64,000 bases of DNA from Collinsella sp. AF25-2LB (lineage in GTDB: Bacteria > Actinomycetota > Coriobacteriia > Coriobacteriales > Coriobacteriaceae): the NCBI RefSeq assembly GCF_003458415.1, contig NZ_QRUF01000003.1, positions 1 through 64,000 of the forward strand, written 5' to 3'. The number at the start of each line of letters is the position of its first letter. Positions within the stretch are counted from its first letter, which is position 1. Below, in pieces: positions 16,601 to 25,591 of this stretch. Position numbers and translations under genes: made by a program. The notes below the pieces were generated by a model. The model saw nothing but the letters and a program-made list of their open reading frames with translations, made no database searches and was not told the DNA's origin.

Positions 16601-17071
16601 TCGACCACGGAATCCGCCACACTCGAGGCGAAAGAACTCGACCTTGCATCCAATACCGTCGTAACGGGCATTCGCATTGAATACGGTGCGGTAGCCGCCC
16701 ACTTTACGACTCGAAGCGATACGGATTCTTGGACCCGCGATGATCTCAAAGATGAGCACGACGACCTTGACGATGCCAAAGCAATCCTTGGCACAGATGC
16801 TCGGAGCGCAGTCGTGCACATGCAGGCAACGTCGGCTTACACACCCCAAACTGCACTCACCAACAGCGCACGCGTCGATCTTTGCCGCAACGGCGGCGGC
16901 GATAAACTTGAGTCACATGACGAGGACCGTGTCATTCAACGCTGTACCCTACCGCAGGACCTACCGGCAACAGGATCAGCCCCCATCGCCGCTAGCATCA
17001 CCGCGCTCCTGACCTCGGGTGCCGCAGCCCTATGGTTCGCTCGCCTTAGGTCAATCCCAAAGAAGCGCTAG
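13640..17071 (+). CDS. LPXTG-anchored adhesin with thioester domain and SpaA/Cna-B repeats
   Basis: The 1143-residue surface protein has a signal peptide (cleavage near AAFA, residue 36) and a thioester (TQXA) domain with Cys70 (AYCMNQ) and Gln128 (ATQLAVW), the pair that forms the internal thioester. Five or six SpaA/Cna-B-type repeats follow, each marked by an E-box (VETKAPAGY, YEPKAPEGY, VREVPE, VRETSA, VETQAPAGF, LREMMSP), which predicts intramolecular Lys-Asn isopeptide bonds. A final beta domain, LPATG, a hydrophobic span and an Arg/Lys tail complete the sorting signal. Thioester domains can bind host ligands covalently. The start follows GGAG. It is a single gene, with no sortase nearby. 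Confidence 0.92.
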   Translation: MSNAPTHSVHSAIATGPLLLLLFLLFGYLAPGAAFAVDGYDQLGFRTISDDCGPFFIGKYEAQDASIAYCMNQERPGPTKPGGPWLNFDQGWVWLDDEFAAIVCHGYPTATSFGGYHLSPDRARAATQLAVWMLNGTTHVDGTYSYTTAQGKTKSGHFTADDEVVAAARWLHDSAKSGSIKAAPHRARRYLGTVSGGSRRQDMLYVLPAVSVSFQKQSANTVITSGNNTYQFTGATFDVFESAGDAHVGTIKMDGNGRAQATLLPNTAYYLVETKAPAGYVPRRDRIAFTTGNDGGQVAIDEQPGTINLCIVKLDAATNAGPQVGSSLAGAEFTCVSQSTPGWAQILTTDESGRATLTDVPLGTFTIYEPKAPEGYLPSNDSWSYTVRADQLGDSGVVEIESRVSDIPIAFDLEISKFKDYGNSDQSGLEQPAGGVVFEVVSNSSQQVVGTLTTNIYGFASTKDQPEAWFGAGKRPAGVHGAIPYDRAGYTVREVPETVPEGFKRAGEWTVEANQISDGAELQYIVDNHALSTHLQIVKRDAQTGASVPLAGFAFQLLDSNHEPVSQTCWYPAHNVMDTFTTDATGTVTLPESLVPGTYYVRETSAKEPYLVGKEIEVNIPADMNLTPVAIASYYDHAATGNIRIVKTDVVDGSSLAGAIFEIRASGDIVRPDGSIAALDGETVATVTTDETGEARADDLPLGSGTARYEVVETQAPAGFLLDRTPHIVDLAYADQKTPVVEARLNVSDDYTKVDISKVDASGEQEVKGAQLTLYGPDKTEIDSWTSSDKPHRVEHLAPGTYSLREMMSPRTYDLAEEITFEIKDTGEVQSVAMKDAPIEIKGQVDKRQELVQPIGKGLLANGDGKNRAATQTNTDGLFSYTIDARNDSATWVDEFTITDDLECAEDDTARFVSIETPVAIGDLNGLCNVWYRTTPLDSTDVDEPANATLDDGHENPWLESDEVKESLGEDCRLVDYDGWHLWKADVSTTESATLEAKELDLASNTVVTGIRIEYGAVAAHFTTRSDTDSWTRDDLKDEHDDLDDAKAILGTDARSAVVHMQATSAYTPQTALTNSARVDLCRNGGGDKLESHDEDRVIQRCTLPQDLPATGSAPIAASITALLTSGAAALWFARLRSIPKKR

Positions 17072-17079
17072 CGCGATGA

Positions 17080-17117
17080 AAAAGCGGGCGAGCCAGTCCC
17101 CCGGCTCGCCCGCTTTC
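17080..17117. terminator. Bidirectional terminator between the adhesin and the small membrane gene
   Basis: AAAGCGGGCGAGCC and GGCTCGCCCGCTTT form a 14-bp perfect stem with A and T runs at either side, so it can stop transcription from both convergent genes. Confidence 0.9.
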
Positions 17118-17137
17118 AATCATTTAAATCGCCGCAT

Positions 17138-17356
17138 CTACTCTGCAGACGAAGATCCACCATCAACGATTGCCTGCTCGGACTCAGGAATCCCATCGGC
17201 GCCCGTGCTCTGTTCTTGCTCCACCTCTTCGCTGATTGCGGAGGCGGGGGTCGAGCCCTTCGCGCCCACGATGTAGGCAGCTCCAAACCCTAACGCAATG
17301 GCAATCAAGGTCAAAATCACGTAGACAGGCCAATGGCGCTTAATATACGAAAACAC
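17138..17356 (-). CDS. Small single-pass membrane protein (unknown)
   Basis: The 72-residue protein starts at GTG behind AAGGAG. It has a short basic N terminus (MFSYIKRHW), one transmembrane segment (about 10-30) and an acidic, Ser-rich C-terminal tail. It follows the M28-like peptidase gene on the same strand by 21 bp, so the two are probably co-transcribed. No family is recognised. Confidence 0.75.
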   Translation of the reverse strand: MFSYIKRHWPVYVILTLIAIALGFGAAYIVGAKGSTPASAISEEVEQEQSTGADGIPESEQAIVDGGSSSAE

Positions 17357-17377
17357 GTTGACTCCTTAGAGCTCCGT

Positions 17378-20300
17378 CTACGAACGGCGGATAACCTCGG
17401 TCACGACCTCGGATACCGTGGCAATGTTCGTCGGGTTGACATTGTGGGGCAGGTCGTCCTCGGTACGAGCACAAGCCAGGCGCGTGCCGTCCACGCCGGC
17501 GATGGTGAGGGCTCGGCGGCTCGCCTCGAGCGCGGCATAGGCATCGGTCTTGGCATAGGGCATCTCGAGCGCGCCACAATCGACATGGAACGACTTGCAC
17601 ACCTTGCTGACCAGGTTCATGATGCGGCGATCGCCCTTGAGCAGCTGCTGTTCGCCCTCAACATTCACCACCGAAAGCCTACCGGCGCCGACGGATTCAA
17701 GATTGATGAAGAATACGCCGCGGAGCTTATCGCGATGCGAAGCCAAGAAGGCCTTCATACCGGCGCCATCACAATCCGAGGCGCCCGTTGCCACAAACCA
17801 GATATCGTGACCGAGCAGCTCATCGTCACCCATAGAGGCGACAGCCGAGAGCATATCTTCGGAAGAAGCGCCGTCGGAAGACGTAGCGCCGCCCTTCCAG
17901 CCATCGTTATCGTCCTCGAAATTATCCCACGAACCGATGCCGCGACCGGACTTCTTGGCATCGTAATCGTCTTCGACGCCCAGCCAGTCACTCATGCTGT
18001 CCTGTTCGTTTTTCTTTTTACGACCGAACAGGCCGCCCAGGCCGCGCTTGCGAGACTTGGGTGCCGCAGGGGCGGGAGCCGAAATGGTCTCGATCGGCTG
18101 TGCGCCCGACGCAACGGGCATAGGAGGCGCAACGGGTGCCGATGTGGGTTCGGGACCCTGGGCGGTAGCAAAGGGGTCGTTGACCTGTGCGGAGGGATCG
18201 GGAAGGTCGAACAGCGACGTGCGAGACGCAACGTTTGTCTGCTTCATCGACGGCAGCGACGGATCGGGGACCGAAGCCAGCGGAGACGAGGAGGGTGCAG
18301 GCGACGGTGCCGACGCCGGATCGGGAACATTCATCTGCGGACGCGGCGATGCTTGGGAGGAAATCTGGGCCATAAGGGAATCGACCGTTTCGTCCTGAGT
18401 GGGAGCGACATTGGCAACCGTGGCACCGGAACCACTCGGGGTCGGCATGGTGAAAATCTGCGTGGAGTAAGGCCTCGACTCATCCGTCTCGGGAGTCTCG
18501 GAAACCGCAGGCACTTCCTCCTGCTCGACCTCGGTTGAATCACCTTGATCGGCTGCCGCGTATTGCTCTTCGTCAGAGTTGGCCTCGACGGACTCGTCCT
18601 TGGCAGCATCCTGAATTTCGGCAGCATCAATGGGCTCGTCATCGTCTGCCGCGTCGCCCTGCTCATCGGAAACAGGAAGGGGCTCGGCAATCGCGGTGCC
18701 TTGCTTTTCAAACGTTATCGTGGAATCGAACTGCGCGGCATCAAACGACATGGTGCTATCGACATGCTGCTGAGCCTCGAAAGACGTCGTCGCCTCAGCA
18801 ACATCCGCGGACGCCGGTTGCTGGGACTCAAAGGACGTCGTAGCTTCGGCAGCGTCGACGGGCACGGACTGCATAGCCTCGTTCTGCTCGAACTCTTGCG
18901 CCGCGCGCTCACGTGCCGCCTCGGCTGCCTGCTGCTGAGCGATAGCCTCCTGCTCGGCAGCCTCGCGTGCGGCAGCGCGCTTCCCCTCGAAATCGTCGAC
19001 AAATTTCCTGCCCTTTGCAAGCGCACCCTTAAAGAAGTTGGAAGCGCTGGCGCCAATCGAAGAGAACGTGGATGCAATATCGGCATGGGGCGTTGCCGCG
19101 GGAATCTCGGCCGAGAAATCAGTATCGCTCTCGTAAGACACGCGCCTCGGCTGTTCAGCGTAATCGTCGTCAGGCTCGTCCGTAACGTCTTGCGCCGGCG
19201 CGGCGGGAGCCAAAATGTCCAGTCCTGCCGCGGGATCGATCGCGGACACCGCCTCGGGCTCGGCAACGGCAGCGGCAACCGCGGCAGACTTATCATCCAC
19301 GGCGACAACGGGCGCAGATGCAGTCACGACGGGGGCAGGCTCGGGCTCAAACGTCGGCTCCTCGCCTTCCTCGTAATCGAGCGTGCAGGACTCGGGAAGC
19401 ATTCCGAGCGCACGGATGGCATCCGAACCAAAGCGGATGTTGCCGGCGGCATTGCGATAGAGCTTGGGCTCGGGCTCGGCCGCGACAGGCTCCTCCGCCG
19501 GCTCGGCAGCGGGAACCTCGTCATTGAACTCTTCGGCCTGGACAGCCTGATTCTGATCCTCGGGCACGATGGCGCCAATCAGCGTCTCGTCGGCAGACGC
19601 ACCCTCAAAGCCCTCGATCTGCTCGTCGAAAGCCTCGCCCTGTTCGGGCTCGGTCTGAGCGTCGGAAGCAATCGGCTGGCCGAACTCGTCCTCGGCGTAG
19701 GTAGGCTCTTCATACTCGATGGTGTTGCCGTAGTCGTTTTGCTGTTGGGCCGCGGCATACTCCGCCGCTGCGCGCGCCATTTCCTCGGCACGACGCTTCT
19801 GCTCCCCAAAATAGGTATCGAACGGAACATCGTCGGGAAACTCGTTTTCGCCCTGGAAGGGAGCAACGTTGTCCATAACGCCGAGCATAGCGGCGACAGA
19901 AGACTTGTTGCACACTGCGCCGGACGTATAGGGAAGCACAAAACGGTTAGAAATGATGTTTGCCGCGTTGGCGAGCGCAACGAGGGAAGCGAGGATCGCG
20001 ACAATCCACAGCAGAACCTTGAGCGCGCCGGGGAGCGGCAGGATACGCAAGATGGCAACGGCAGCAGGGGCAACCGTGGCAACGGGCAACAGCTTGGCGA
20101 TGAGCGCACGATAAGAAGCATAGGGCTCGCGGGCGAGCAGCTCAGCACGGGGAGAGTCGTAGTGTGCGACAACGACCACCGGGCGGTTGCGCGGAGACGC
20201 GAGCGGGCCCGAGGCCTTGTGGTAGGCGATGACATTTTGGCTCACGCCCGTCTTGCCCAGGCGCGAAACCACGGGGTGGCCCGTGCGTTCGAGCACGTAA

Positions 20301-20575
20301 AGAACGGCGCCGGCAATGGCCAGCAAGGTGCCGACCAAGCCGATGCCGCCGCCGATGCCCATCAGTAGGGCGCCGGCAAACGCAAGAATACCGGTAACGG
20401 CAAATGCCAACCTACTGGGCGCCGGGGCATTGAACTCCTGAACCTCGGGATCAAAGCCGTGGTTGCGGAAGATCTGAGCGATATCCTCGGCAGCCAAGCA
20501 CTCTTCTTCGCTGCATGCCGGCGTAATGCCGGTGTTCTGCAGCAGGTGGTTAATATAGTTCTGGGTGTTCGCCAT
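17378..20575 (-). CDS. M28-like membrane peptidase with a very long acidic insertion
   Basis: From ATG 20575 (GGAG 6 bases ahead) the protein is 1065 residues. Residues 1-50 are cytoplasm-like, two transmembrane segments follow (about 55-95), and an M28-type motif VVVVAHYDSPRAE sits at 132-144 (His138 and Asp140 are metal ligands in the family). More hydrophobic segments lie at about 160-210. A 650-residue acidic, low-complexity region with Ala, Glu, Pro and Ser runs interrupts the fold. The peptidase C-terminal half resumes near 922 (GHDIWFVATG, NLESVGAGR, HNVNPTNIATVSEVV). Not all zinc ligands can be placed, so it may be inactive. The ORF extends further upstream without a ribosome-binding site. 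Confidence 0.75.
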   Translation of the reverse strand: MANTQNYINHLLQNTGITPACSEEECLAAEDIAQIFRNHGFDPEVQEFNAPAPSRLAFAVTGILAFAGALLMGIGGGIGLVGTLLAIAGAVLYVLERTGHPVVSRLGKTGVSQNVIAYHKASGPLASPRNRPVVVVAHYDSPRAELLAREPYASYRALIAKLLPVATVAPAAVAILRILPLPGALKVLLWIVAILASLVALANAANIISNRFVLPYTSGAVCNKSSVAAMLGVMDNVAPFQGENEFPDDVPFDTYFGEQKRRAEEMARAAAEYAAAQQQNDYGNTIEYEEPTYAEDEFGQPIASDAQTEPEQGEAFDEQIEGFEGASADETLIGAIVPEDQNQAVQAEEFNDEVPAAEPAEEPVAAEPEPKLYRNAAGNIRFGSDAIRALGMLPESCTLDYEEGEEPTFEPEPAPVVTASAPVVAVDDKSAAVAAAVAEPEAVSAIDPAAGLDILAPAAPAQDVTDEPDDDYAEQPRRVSYESDTDFSAEIPAATPHADIASTFSSIGASASNFFKGALAKGRKFVDDFEGKRAAAREAAEQEAIAQQQAAEAARERAAQEFEQNEAMQSVPVDAAEATTSFESQQPASADVAEATTSFEAQQHVDSTMSFDAAQFDSTITFEKQGTAIAEPLPVSDEQGDAADDDEPIDAAEIQDAAKDESVEANSDEEQYAAADQGDSTEVEQEEVPAVSETPETDESRPYSTQIFTMPTPSGSGATVANVAPTQDETVDSLMAQISSQASPRPQMNVPDPASAPSPAPSSSPLASVPDPSLPSMKQTNVASRTSLFDLPDPSAQVNDPFATAQGPEPTSAPVAPPMPVASGAQPIETISAPAPAAPKSRKRGLGGLFGRKKKNEQDSMSDWLGVEDDYDAKKSGRGIGSWDNFEDDNDGWKGGATSSDGASSEDMLSAVASMGDDELLGHDIWFVATGASDCDGAGMKAFLASHRDKLRGVFFINLESVGAGRLSVVNVEGEQQLLKGDRRIMNLVSKVCKSFHVDCGALEMPYAKTDAYAALEASRRALTIAGVDGTRLACARTEDDLPHNVNPTNIATVSEVVTEVIRRS

Positions 20576-20773
20576 GTGCGCTCCACATCCATAATCCGAC
20601 AAATAGGCCCAATGCATGCACATTAGAACCGTATATAGTCGAAAGTATACCCCGAGCGAGCGCAAACGACCGAATTCGGGCCATCTTAACGCCCCGAGCG
20701 GACAAGGATATAGCCTAATCTCCATATCGGACTAAAATCATGGCAGCAAACCACCTTCTCATGCGAGGACTCT

Positions 20774-21796
20774 ATGACGGCAAGCGACACGACCGCGACA
20801 ATTAAAAAGGAAAATTCGGAGCCCAGTTTCGATAAAACGGCTCAGCGCATCCTCAATCTTTTCTTTGTGCTCAACAGCTCCCCCGAACCGCTGACGACCG
20901 AGCAGATCGTCTTGGATTCTGACCTGGGATATGGCTCGGGCAACATCGACTCTGATAAGCGCAAGTTTCGGCGCGATCGTGACAAACTGCTCGAACGCGG
21001 CATCCTAATCAAGGAGGTTCGCCCTGCCGGCGCGCAGGAGACCGAGGAAAGCTCGTGGACAATCGACCGCGAGCACACGTTTGCAGCAGGTGGCCTCATC
21101 ACCGCAGACGACGCCGACATCCTACTCAACGCCATCGACCAAACGCTTGCAAGCGGCTCTTCCACCTTTGCCGCACCACTTGCCGATATTCGCTCCAAGA
21201 TTGCCTACCTCACCGGCAGGACGACGGCGGACGAGGCGACGATCAGCCGCTCTCCCACCGTCGATGCGGTTTGGAGCGCCTTTGCCGAGCGATGCGCGCT
21301 GCGATTTTTATATCAGAACGGACGCGGTGAGCAAAAAGAGCGTACCGTCTGCGTCTACGGCATGTTCGAGCGCGAGGGCGTGGCGTACTTCTGCGGCCTC
21401 GACAATGCCACCGACGACATCAGGACATTCCGCTGCGACCGTATCGTTCGCGCTTGGCGTCCTTCGAAGGCCTACACCATCCCTGCGGACTTCAACCTCA
21501 ACGACTACCTGTTCTTTGAATTCGATTTTGCCGACCGACCGCCCGTTGCAGCTACGTTCTCATTCGCCCCTCAGACGCAGATCGATATGATCAACGGTCT
21601 CACGCGCGGGCGAGGTAAGCTCGCACACACCGATGCGGGATGGATCTGGACCGTTGACGTGCGCGACCTTGAAGCCGCCGCCTCATTTTGCATGGCCCAC
21701 GCCATGGACGGCATGAGGCCCATGGCCCCCAAATCGCTCAAACAGGCGTGGAACCACCTCATCGAAAGGACGGTGCACGAGCATGCCCGTGCGTAA
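20774..21796 (+). CDS. WYL-domain transcriptional regulator (first of a pair, PafB-like)
   Basis: The 340-residue protein has an N-terminal winged-helix region (KTAQRILNLFFVLNSSPEPLTTEQI), a central WYL domain (FAERCALRFLYQNG) and a C-terminal extension domain. Its stop overlaps the start of a second WYL gene by 14 bp. Tandem WYL pairs of this type in Actinobacteria include PafB and PafC, which activate a RecA/LexA-independent DNA damage response by binding single-stranded DNA. Here that role is inferred only from the pairing. It is divergent from the M28-like peptidase gene. Confidence 0.88.
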   Translation: MTASDTTATIKKENSEPSFDKTAQRILNLFFVLNSSPEPLTTEQIVLDSDLGYGSGNIDSDKRKFRRDRDKLLERGILIKEVRPAGAQETEESSWTIDREHTFAAGGLITADDADILLNAIDQTLASGSSTFAAPLADIRSKIAYLTGRTTADEATISRSPTVDAVWSAFAERCALRFLYQNGRGEQKERTVCVYGMFEREGVAYFCGLDNATDDIRTFRCDRIVRAWRPSKAYTIPADFNLNDYLFFEFDFADRPPVAATFSFAPQTQIDMINGLTRGRGKLAHTDAGWIWTVDVRDLEAAASFCMAHAMDGMRPMAPKSLKQAWNHLIERTVHEHARA

Positions 21797-22700
21797 ACTC
21801 ACCAGCGAGCAGAGGCTCTCGCGCGCCATCGACATCATGGAGGCCCTCTACGCCGCCGGCGAGAACGGCATGACTCGAAACGAGATTTGCAGTCGCTTTG
21901 ACATCACGGGGGCGTCGCTCGACGAGATTCTCGAGATCGTCTCGACGCTCGCGGACCGAGAATCGGGCGCGCGCATCATCTGCGAATGCCACGGCGAGCG
22001 TGTGGTCCTCACCGGTGACGCCGGTCGTGTGCTACCGCTGCGCCTGAGTGCCGCCGAGGGCGCCGTGCTCAACCACGAGCTTGAATCGTTGGGGATCGAG
22101 CCGCAGACGGCGGCTCGGATTCGATTTGCTCTTCTACCCGAAGAGCTCGGCTATAACCAGCGCGTCTTTGACACCGTCAACCACGGGTCGCACTGGCAGC
22201 AGCTGAGCTGCGCCATTCAGGACGGCGTTCGCTGCCGTATCTCGTATCGCTCGATGGACGATGCACGGCCACGCGAGCGTCTGGTCGACCCCTTGCGCAT
22301 TACGGCAAACGGCGACCAAACATACCTGATTGCCTGGGACATCGCAGTCGATGAGCAGCGCACCTATCGCATGGATAAAATCGAGGGACTCGCCTTGACG
22401 GAAGACTCCGTCGTGCCTCACGCACCGGACGTCGCATCCCTCCACGATTCCCTTGCCCGGACGCAGCGTAGCGCAAAGCTCTTGATGCCATTCGATATGG
22501 CGGAGCATCTGGACTGGGCCGGCATCACCCTCATCGAGCGCAGCGGGGCAGACATGGCAACGGTAACCGTGCATTACGGCTCCGAGCGTTGGCTACTGAG
22601 CCAGATAATCGCAGCGGGCGGAGCCATCCGCATCTTGGATGACCCCACCCTGTCAAAGCGTCTGTGCGATATGGCAAAAACTCTCGTCTGTCCGCTTTAG
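21783..22700 (+). CDS. WYL-domain transcriptional regulator (second of a pair, PafC-like)
   Basis: The 305-residue protein has a winged-helix N terminus (LSRAIDIMEALYAAGENGMTRNEI), a WYL domain (QDGVRCRISYRSMDD, DPLRITANGDQTYLIAWD) and a C-terminal extension. It overlaps the previous WYL gene by 14 bp, so the two are translated together and probably form a heterodimer. Its last four bases overlap the convergent helicase gene. A DNA-damage role would fit the adjacent DinG-type helicase (inference). Confidence 0.88.
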   Translation: MPVRKLTSEQRLSRAIDIMEALYAAGENGMTRNEICSRFDITGASLDEILEIVSTLADRESGARIICECHGERVVLTGDAGRVLPLRLSAAEGAVLNHELESLGIEPQTAARIRFALLPEELGYNQRVFDTVNHGSHWQQLSCAIQDGVRCRISYRSMDDARPRERLVDPLRITANGDQTYLIAWDIAVDEQRTYRMDKIEGLALTEDSVVPHAPDVASLHDSLARTQRSAKLLMPFDMAEHLDWAGITLIERSGADMATVTVHYGSERWLLSQIIAAGGAIRILDDPTLSKRLCDMAKTLVCPL

Positions 22701-25591
22701 CGCCGCCGCTCGTGGCGTGCGCGCCACAGCTGTAGATAGTGCCCGATCTGCGCCGATTCGATGCGCTGGTAAGAGCTCGTGGGCAGCGACGTTAAGAACT
22801 TCTTGCCATAGCCCTTCGTCACCAGGCGAGGATCCGCCAAGATCAGCACGCCGCTATCGGTCGACGAGCGAATCAAACGCCCCGCGGCCTGCTTAACCTC
22901 GAGCACCGCCTCGGGCAGCGAATAGCGCGCCCATGCGCGGTCTTCGCGCAGGTTGCGCTCGCACGAGAGCGGGTCCGTGGGGCTCGAGAACGGCAACTTG
23001 GGAATGATGACGCAGCGCAGCGTCTCGCCGCTGGCATCAAACCCCTCCCAGAAGGCCTTGAGCGCAAAAAGCGACGAGGTCGGTTCGTTGATAAACCGGT
23101 CGCGCAGGCGACGAGGAGATGAGTTGCGCTGCTGGCAGTTGAGCTCCAGACCCGCACGGGCCATCTTGGGCTCAACGCGGGCGTATAGGTCCTCCATGTC
23201 GCGCCGATTGGTGAACAACGTGAGCACCGATCCGCCCATGGCAAGATGGGCGTCGACCAGTACGCGCTCGAGCGCCGTAAGATAGCTCTCACGATCGCGC
23301 GGATCGGGGATATCGCCCGCAACGACTACAGCCATGTTCGAATCGAAGTCGTAGCTCGAATCCAAGTGCAGCGATGACGACGTTGAAGCACCGATGCGAT
23401 CAAGGCCGACCGCATGGTTAAAGTGCTCAAAGCTTTTGGACACCGTCATGGTCGCCGAGGCAAAGATAGCCGTGTGAACCTCGGGCAGCCACTCGGTTGC
23501 CAAGGCCTCGCCAATGTCGATGCGCTCTGCGGTCATTGACTCTCCGCCGGCACGCAGCCTGCGATTGACCTGCAGCGAATACACGTAGTGTTCATCGGTA
23601 CCATCAATGATGAGTTTTAGGTTCTCGGCCAGCTCGTGCAGGCGGCGCGAGATATCACCCAGGTCGACAACAACCTCTGGCTTGTCGGCGGCGACGGCTT
23701 GCACCAGCGCGTCGACGCTCTTGTCAGCTTGTTCCAATGCGTCGATGCCAGTGTAGGCCGACTGTAAGAAATCATGCCAGTCGTCAGATTCGCGCAGCTC
23801 GGGGCCAATCCATAGATTGGCATTGTCATAACCCCCACGCGCACGGCGGCCGAGCTCGCGAACGCCATCGAACACGCCGGCGATCGCCATGCTCGCGCGC
23901 GCAACCGTCGACGTCGCCTTGGCAGTAAGGCCCAGATAGAGCGTAGAGCCCTCGGAGGTTGCCAAATCACGGGAAACCTGGCTTAGCGCGCCGGTGCTCG
24001 AGCCACCCAGACGCTCAAACAGAACGCGCGATTCGTCCGCCGACACCACACGCGCCCACTGACGGCGCGCCTCGCGCTCGATGGAATGGGCCTCGTCGAT
24101 TACCCAATGACGAATCGGAGGCAAAATCCTGCCCTCGGCCGCGACGTTGCGGAACAGCAGGGAATGGTTGGTGACCACCACATCGGCATGCGCCGCACGA
24201 CGGCGAGCGCCGTGGACCAAACATTTATCAGGGAAAAACGGGCAGAGGCGACGAGCACACTCGCGCGAGGCCGTCGTAAAGTCGGGACGGTTGACGCTGC
24301 GCCACCGAATGCCGAGCGAGTCGAGGTCGCCATCGGCTGATTGGCAGACGTACGCCATAATGACCGCGACCGCCGTGAGCGTGTCCGCCGGATCGCGCTT
24401 GGTGGTAATCTCGACCTGGCCGCGGCTCATGCGCTCGAGCTTGCGCAGGCACGGATAGTGGTCATACCCCTTGAGAGCGCAAAATGACAGACCACCGTCC
24501 AGTTGCTCGGCAAGTTTTGGCAGCTCATGGTACATGAGCTGGTCGGCAAGATTGTTCGATTTGGTCGCAATACCTACCGTGATGTTGTTACGGCGTGCTG
24601 CCTCGGCAAAAGGCACCAGATAGGCCATCGATTTGCCGACGCCTGTGCCTGCCTCAATTACTCGATGAGTGCCCGTGACCAGCGCATCGCGGACCTCGAG
24701 TGCCATCGCGATCTGCTCATCACGCGGCTCGTAGGTGGGATACATGCGATTGACCAGGCCACCTGGCGCATAGTCTGCCTCGATCTCCTCACGACTCGGC
24801 ATCTTGAGAACCGGCAGCTCATCGGCGTCCACCCGATCGTCGGCGCGATCGGCCTTGAGAACGTCAGCACGAGCGGCGCTGAGAGAGAAGATAGAACCAG
24901 GGTTCTGCCTTGCCAAGAATGAGAAGATAGGACGATAGGACCAAGGCACGTCCGGATGCATGTCGGCTAGGCGCGCCATGAGGCCCTGGGGCAAGTCGGT
25001 GAGCGCCACGAGCAACACGCGCCATACGCCACACAGGGCGTCGACGTCGGCATTGGCACGGTGTGATACCGAGTCGCAGCCAAACAGATCGGCCATAAAA
25101 GACAGCTTGTGAGAGGCCAGGCGCGGAAGCGCGATGCGCGACAGCGCCAGCGAATCGATCCAAATATCGCTCACGTTGACGCCGCCTTTGACCGACTCGA
25201 TAAACGAGCGGTCGAACGTGGCGTTATGTGCGATCACCGGGCAGCCACCGACAAAATCGGCGAGAGCGGCGACGGCCTCAACCGCCGACGGGGCATCTGC
25301 CACATCGGCATTTGTAATGCTCGTGAGCTCGGTAATCTCGGCGGGAATCAGCTGCCTGGGATGCACGAAGGTATCGAAGCGGTCGATGACCTCGCGGCCC
25401 GAAAGACGGGCCGCCGAGATCTCGATCAGCTCGTTGTCCTGCACCGAAAGACCCGTGGTCTCGGTATCGAGGACGATAACATCTTCCTCGATGAGACCAA
25501 ACGCTTGGGTTTTGGCGCGCTCGGCAAGCGTGGCATAGGAATCGATGACAAACTGCGGCGTTCCTGACGAAACCGCGTCCTCGATTAGCAT
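22697..25591 (-). CDS. DinG-family helicase with N-terminal DEDD exonuclease domain
   Basis: The 964-residue protein fuses a DnaQ-like 3'-5' exonuclease (IVLDTETTGL, ITNADVADAP, AHNATFDRSF) to an XPD/DinG-type superfamily 2 helicase: Walker A EAGTGVGKSMAYLVPFAEA, DEAH box VIDEAHSIE, and a Cys set between Walker A and DEAH (CALKGYDHYPC, CARRLCPFFPDKC) typical of a 4Fe-4S helicase. Exonuclease-helicase fusions of this kind occur in Gram-positives. The ATG at 25591 lies inside the end of ddl, overlapping it by seven bases, so translation is coupled. A role in replication-fork or recombination intermediates is expected. Confidence 0.93.
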   Translation of the reverse strand: MLIEDAVSSGTPQFVIDSYATLAERAKTQAFGLIEEDVIVLDTETTGLSVQDNELIEISAARLSGREVIDRFDTFVHPRQLIPAEITELTSITNADVADAPSAVEAVAALADFVGGCPVIAHNATFDRSFIESVKGGVNVSDIWIDSLALSRIALPRLASHKLSFMADLFGCDSVSHRANADVDALCGVWRVLLVALTDLPQGLMARLADMHPDVPWSYRPIFSFLARQNPGSIFSLSAARADVLKADRADDRVDADELPVLKMPSREEIEADYAPGGLVNRMYPTYEPRDEQIAMALEVRDALVTGTHRVIEAGTGVGKSMAYLVPFAEAARRNNITVGIATKSNNLADQLMYHELPKLAEQLDGGLSFCALKGYDHYPCLRKLERMSRGQVEITTKRDPADTLTAVAVIMAYVCQSADGDLDSLGIRWRSVNRPDFTTASRECARRLCPFFPDKCLVHGARRRAAHADVVVTNHSLLFRNVAAEGRILPPIRHWVIDEAHSIEREARRQWARVVSADESRVLFERLGGSSTGALSQVSRDLATSEGSTLYLGLTAKATSTVARASMAIAGVFDGVRELGRRARGGYDNANLWIGPELRESDDWHDFLQSAYTGIDALEQADKSVDALVQAVAADKPEVVVDLGDISRRLHELAENLKLIIDGTDEHYVYSLQVNRRLRAGGESMTAERIDIGEALATEWLPEVHTAIFASATMTVSKSFEHFNHAVGLDRIGASTSSSLHLDSSYDFDSNMAVVVAGDIPDPRDRESYLTALERVLVDAHLAMGGSVLTLFTNRRDMEDLYARVEPKMARAGLELNCQQRNSSPRRLRDRFINEPTSSLFALKAFWEGFDASGETLRCVIIPKLPFSSPTDPLSCERNLREDRAWARYSLPEAVLEVKQAAGRLIRSSTDSGVLILADPRLVTKGYGKKFLTSLPTSSYQRIESAQIGHYLQLWRARHERRR

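Noticed and set aside
18545..20368. Plus-strand frame of about 600 codons opposite the M28-like gene
   Set aside because: Arg/Gly/Leu-rich shadow translation of the acidic low-complexity insert; no ribosome-binding site or domain.
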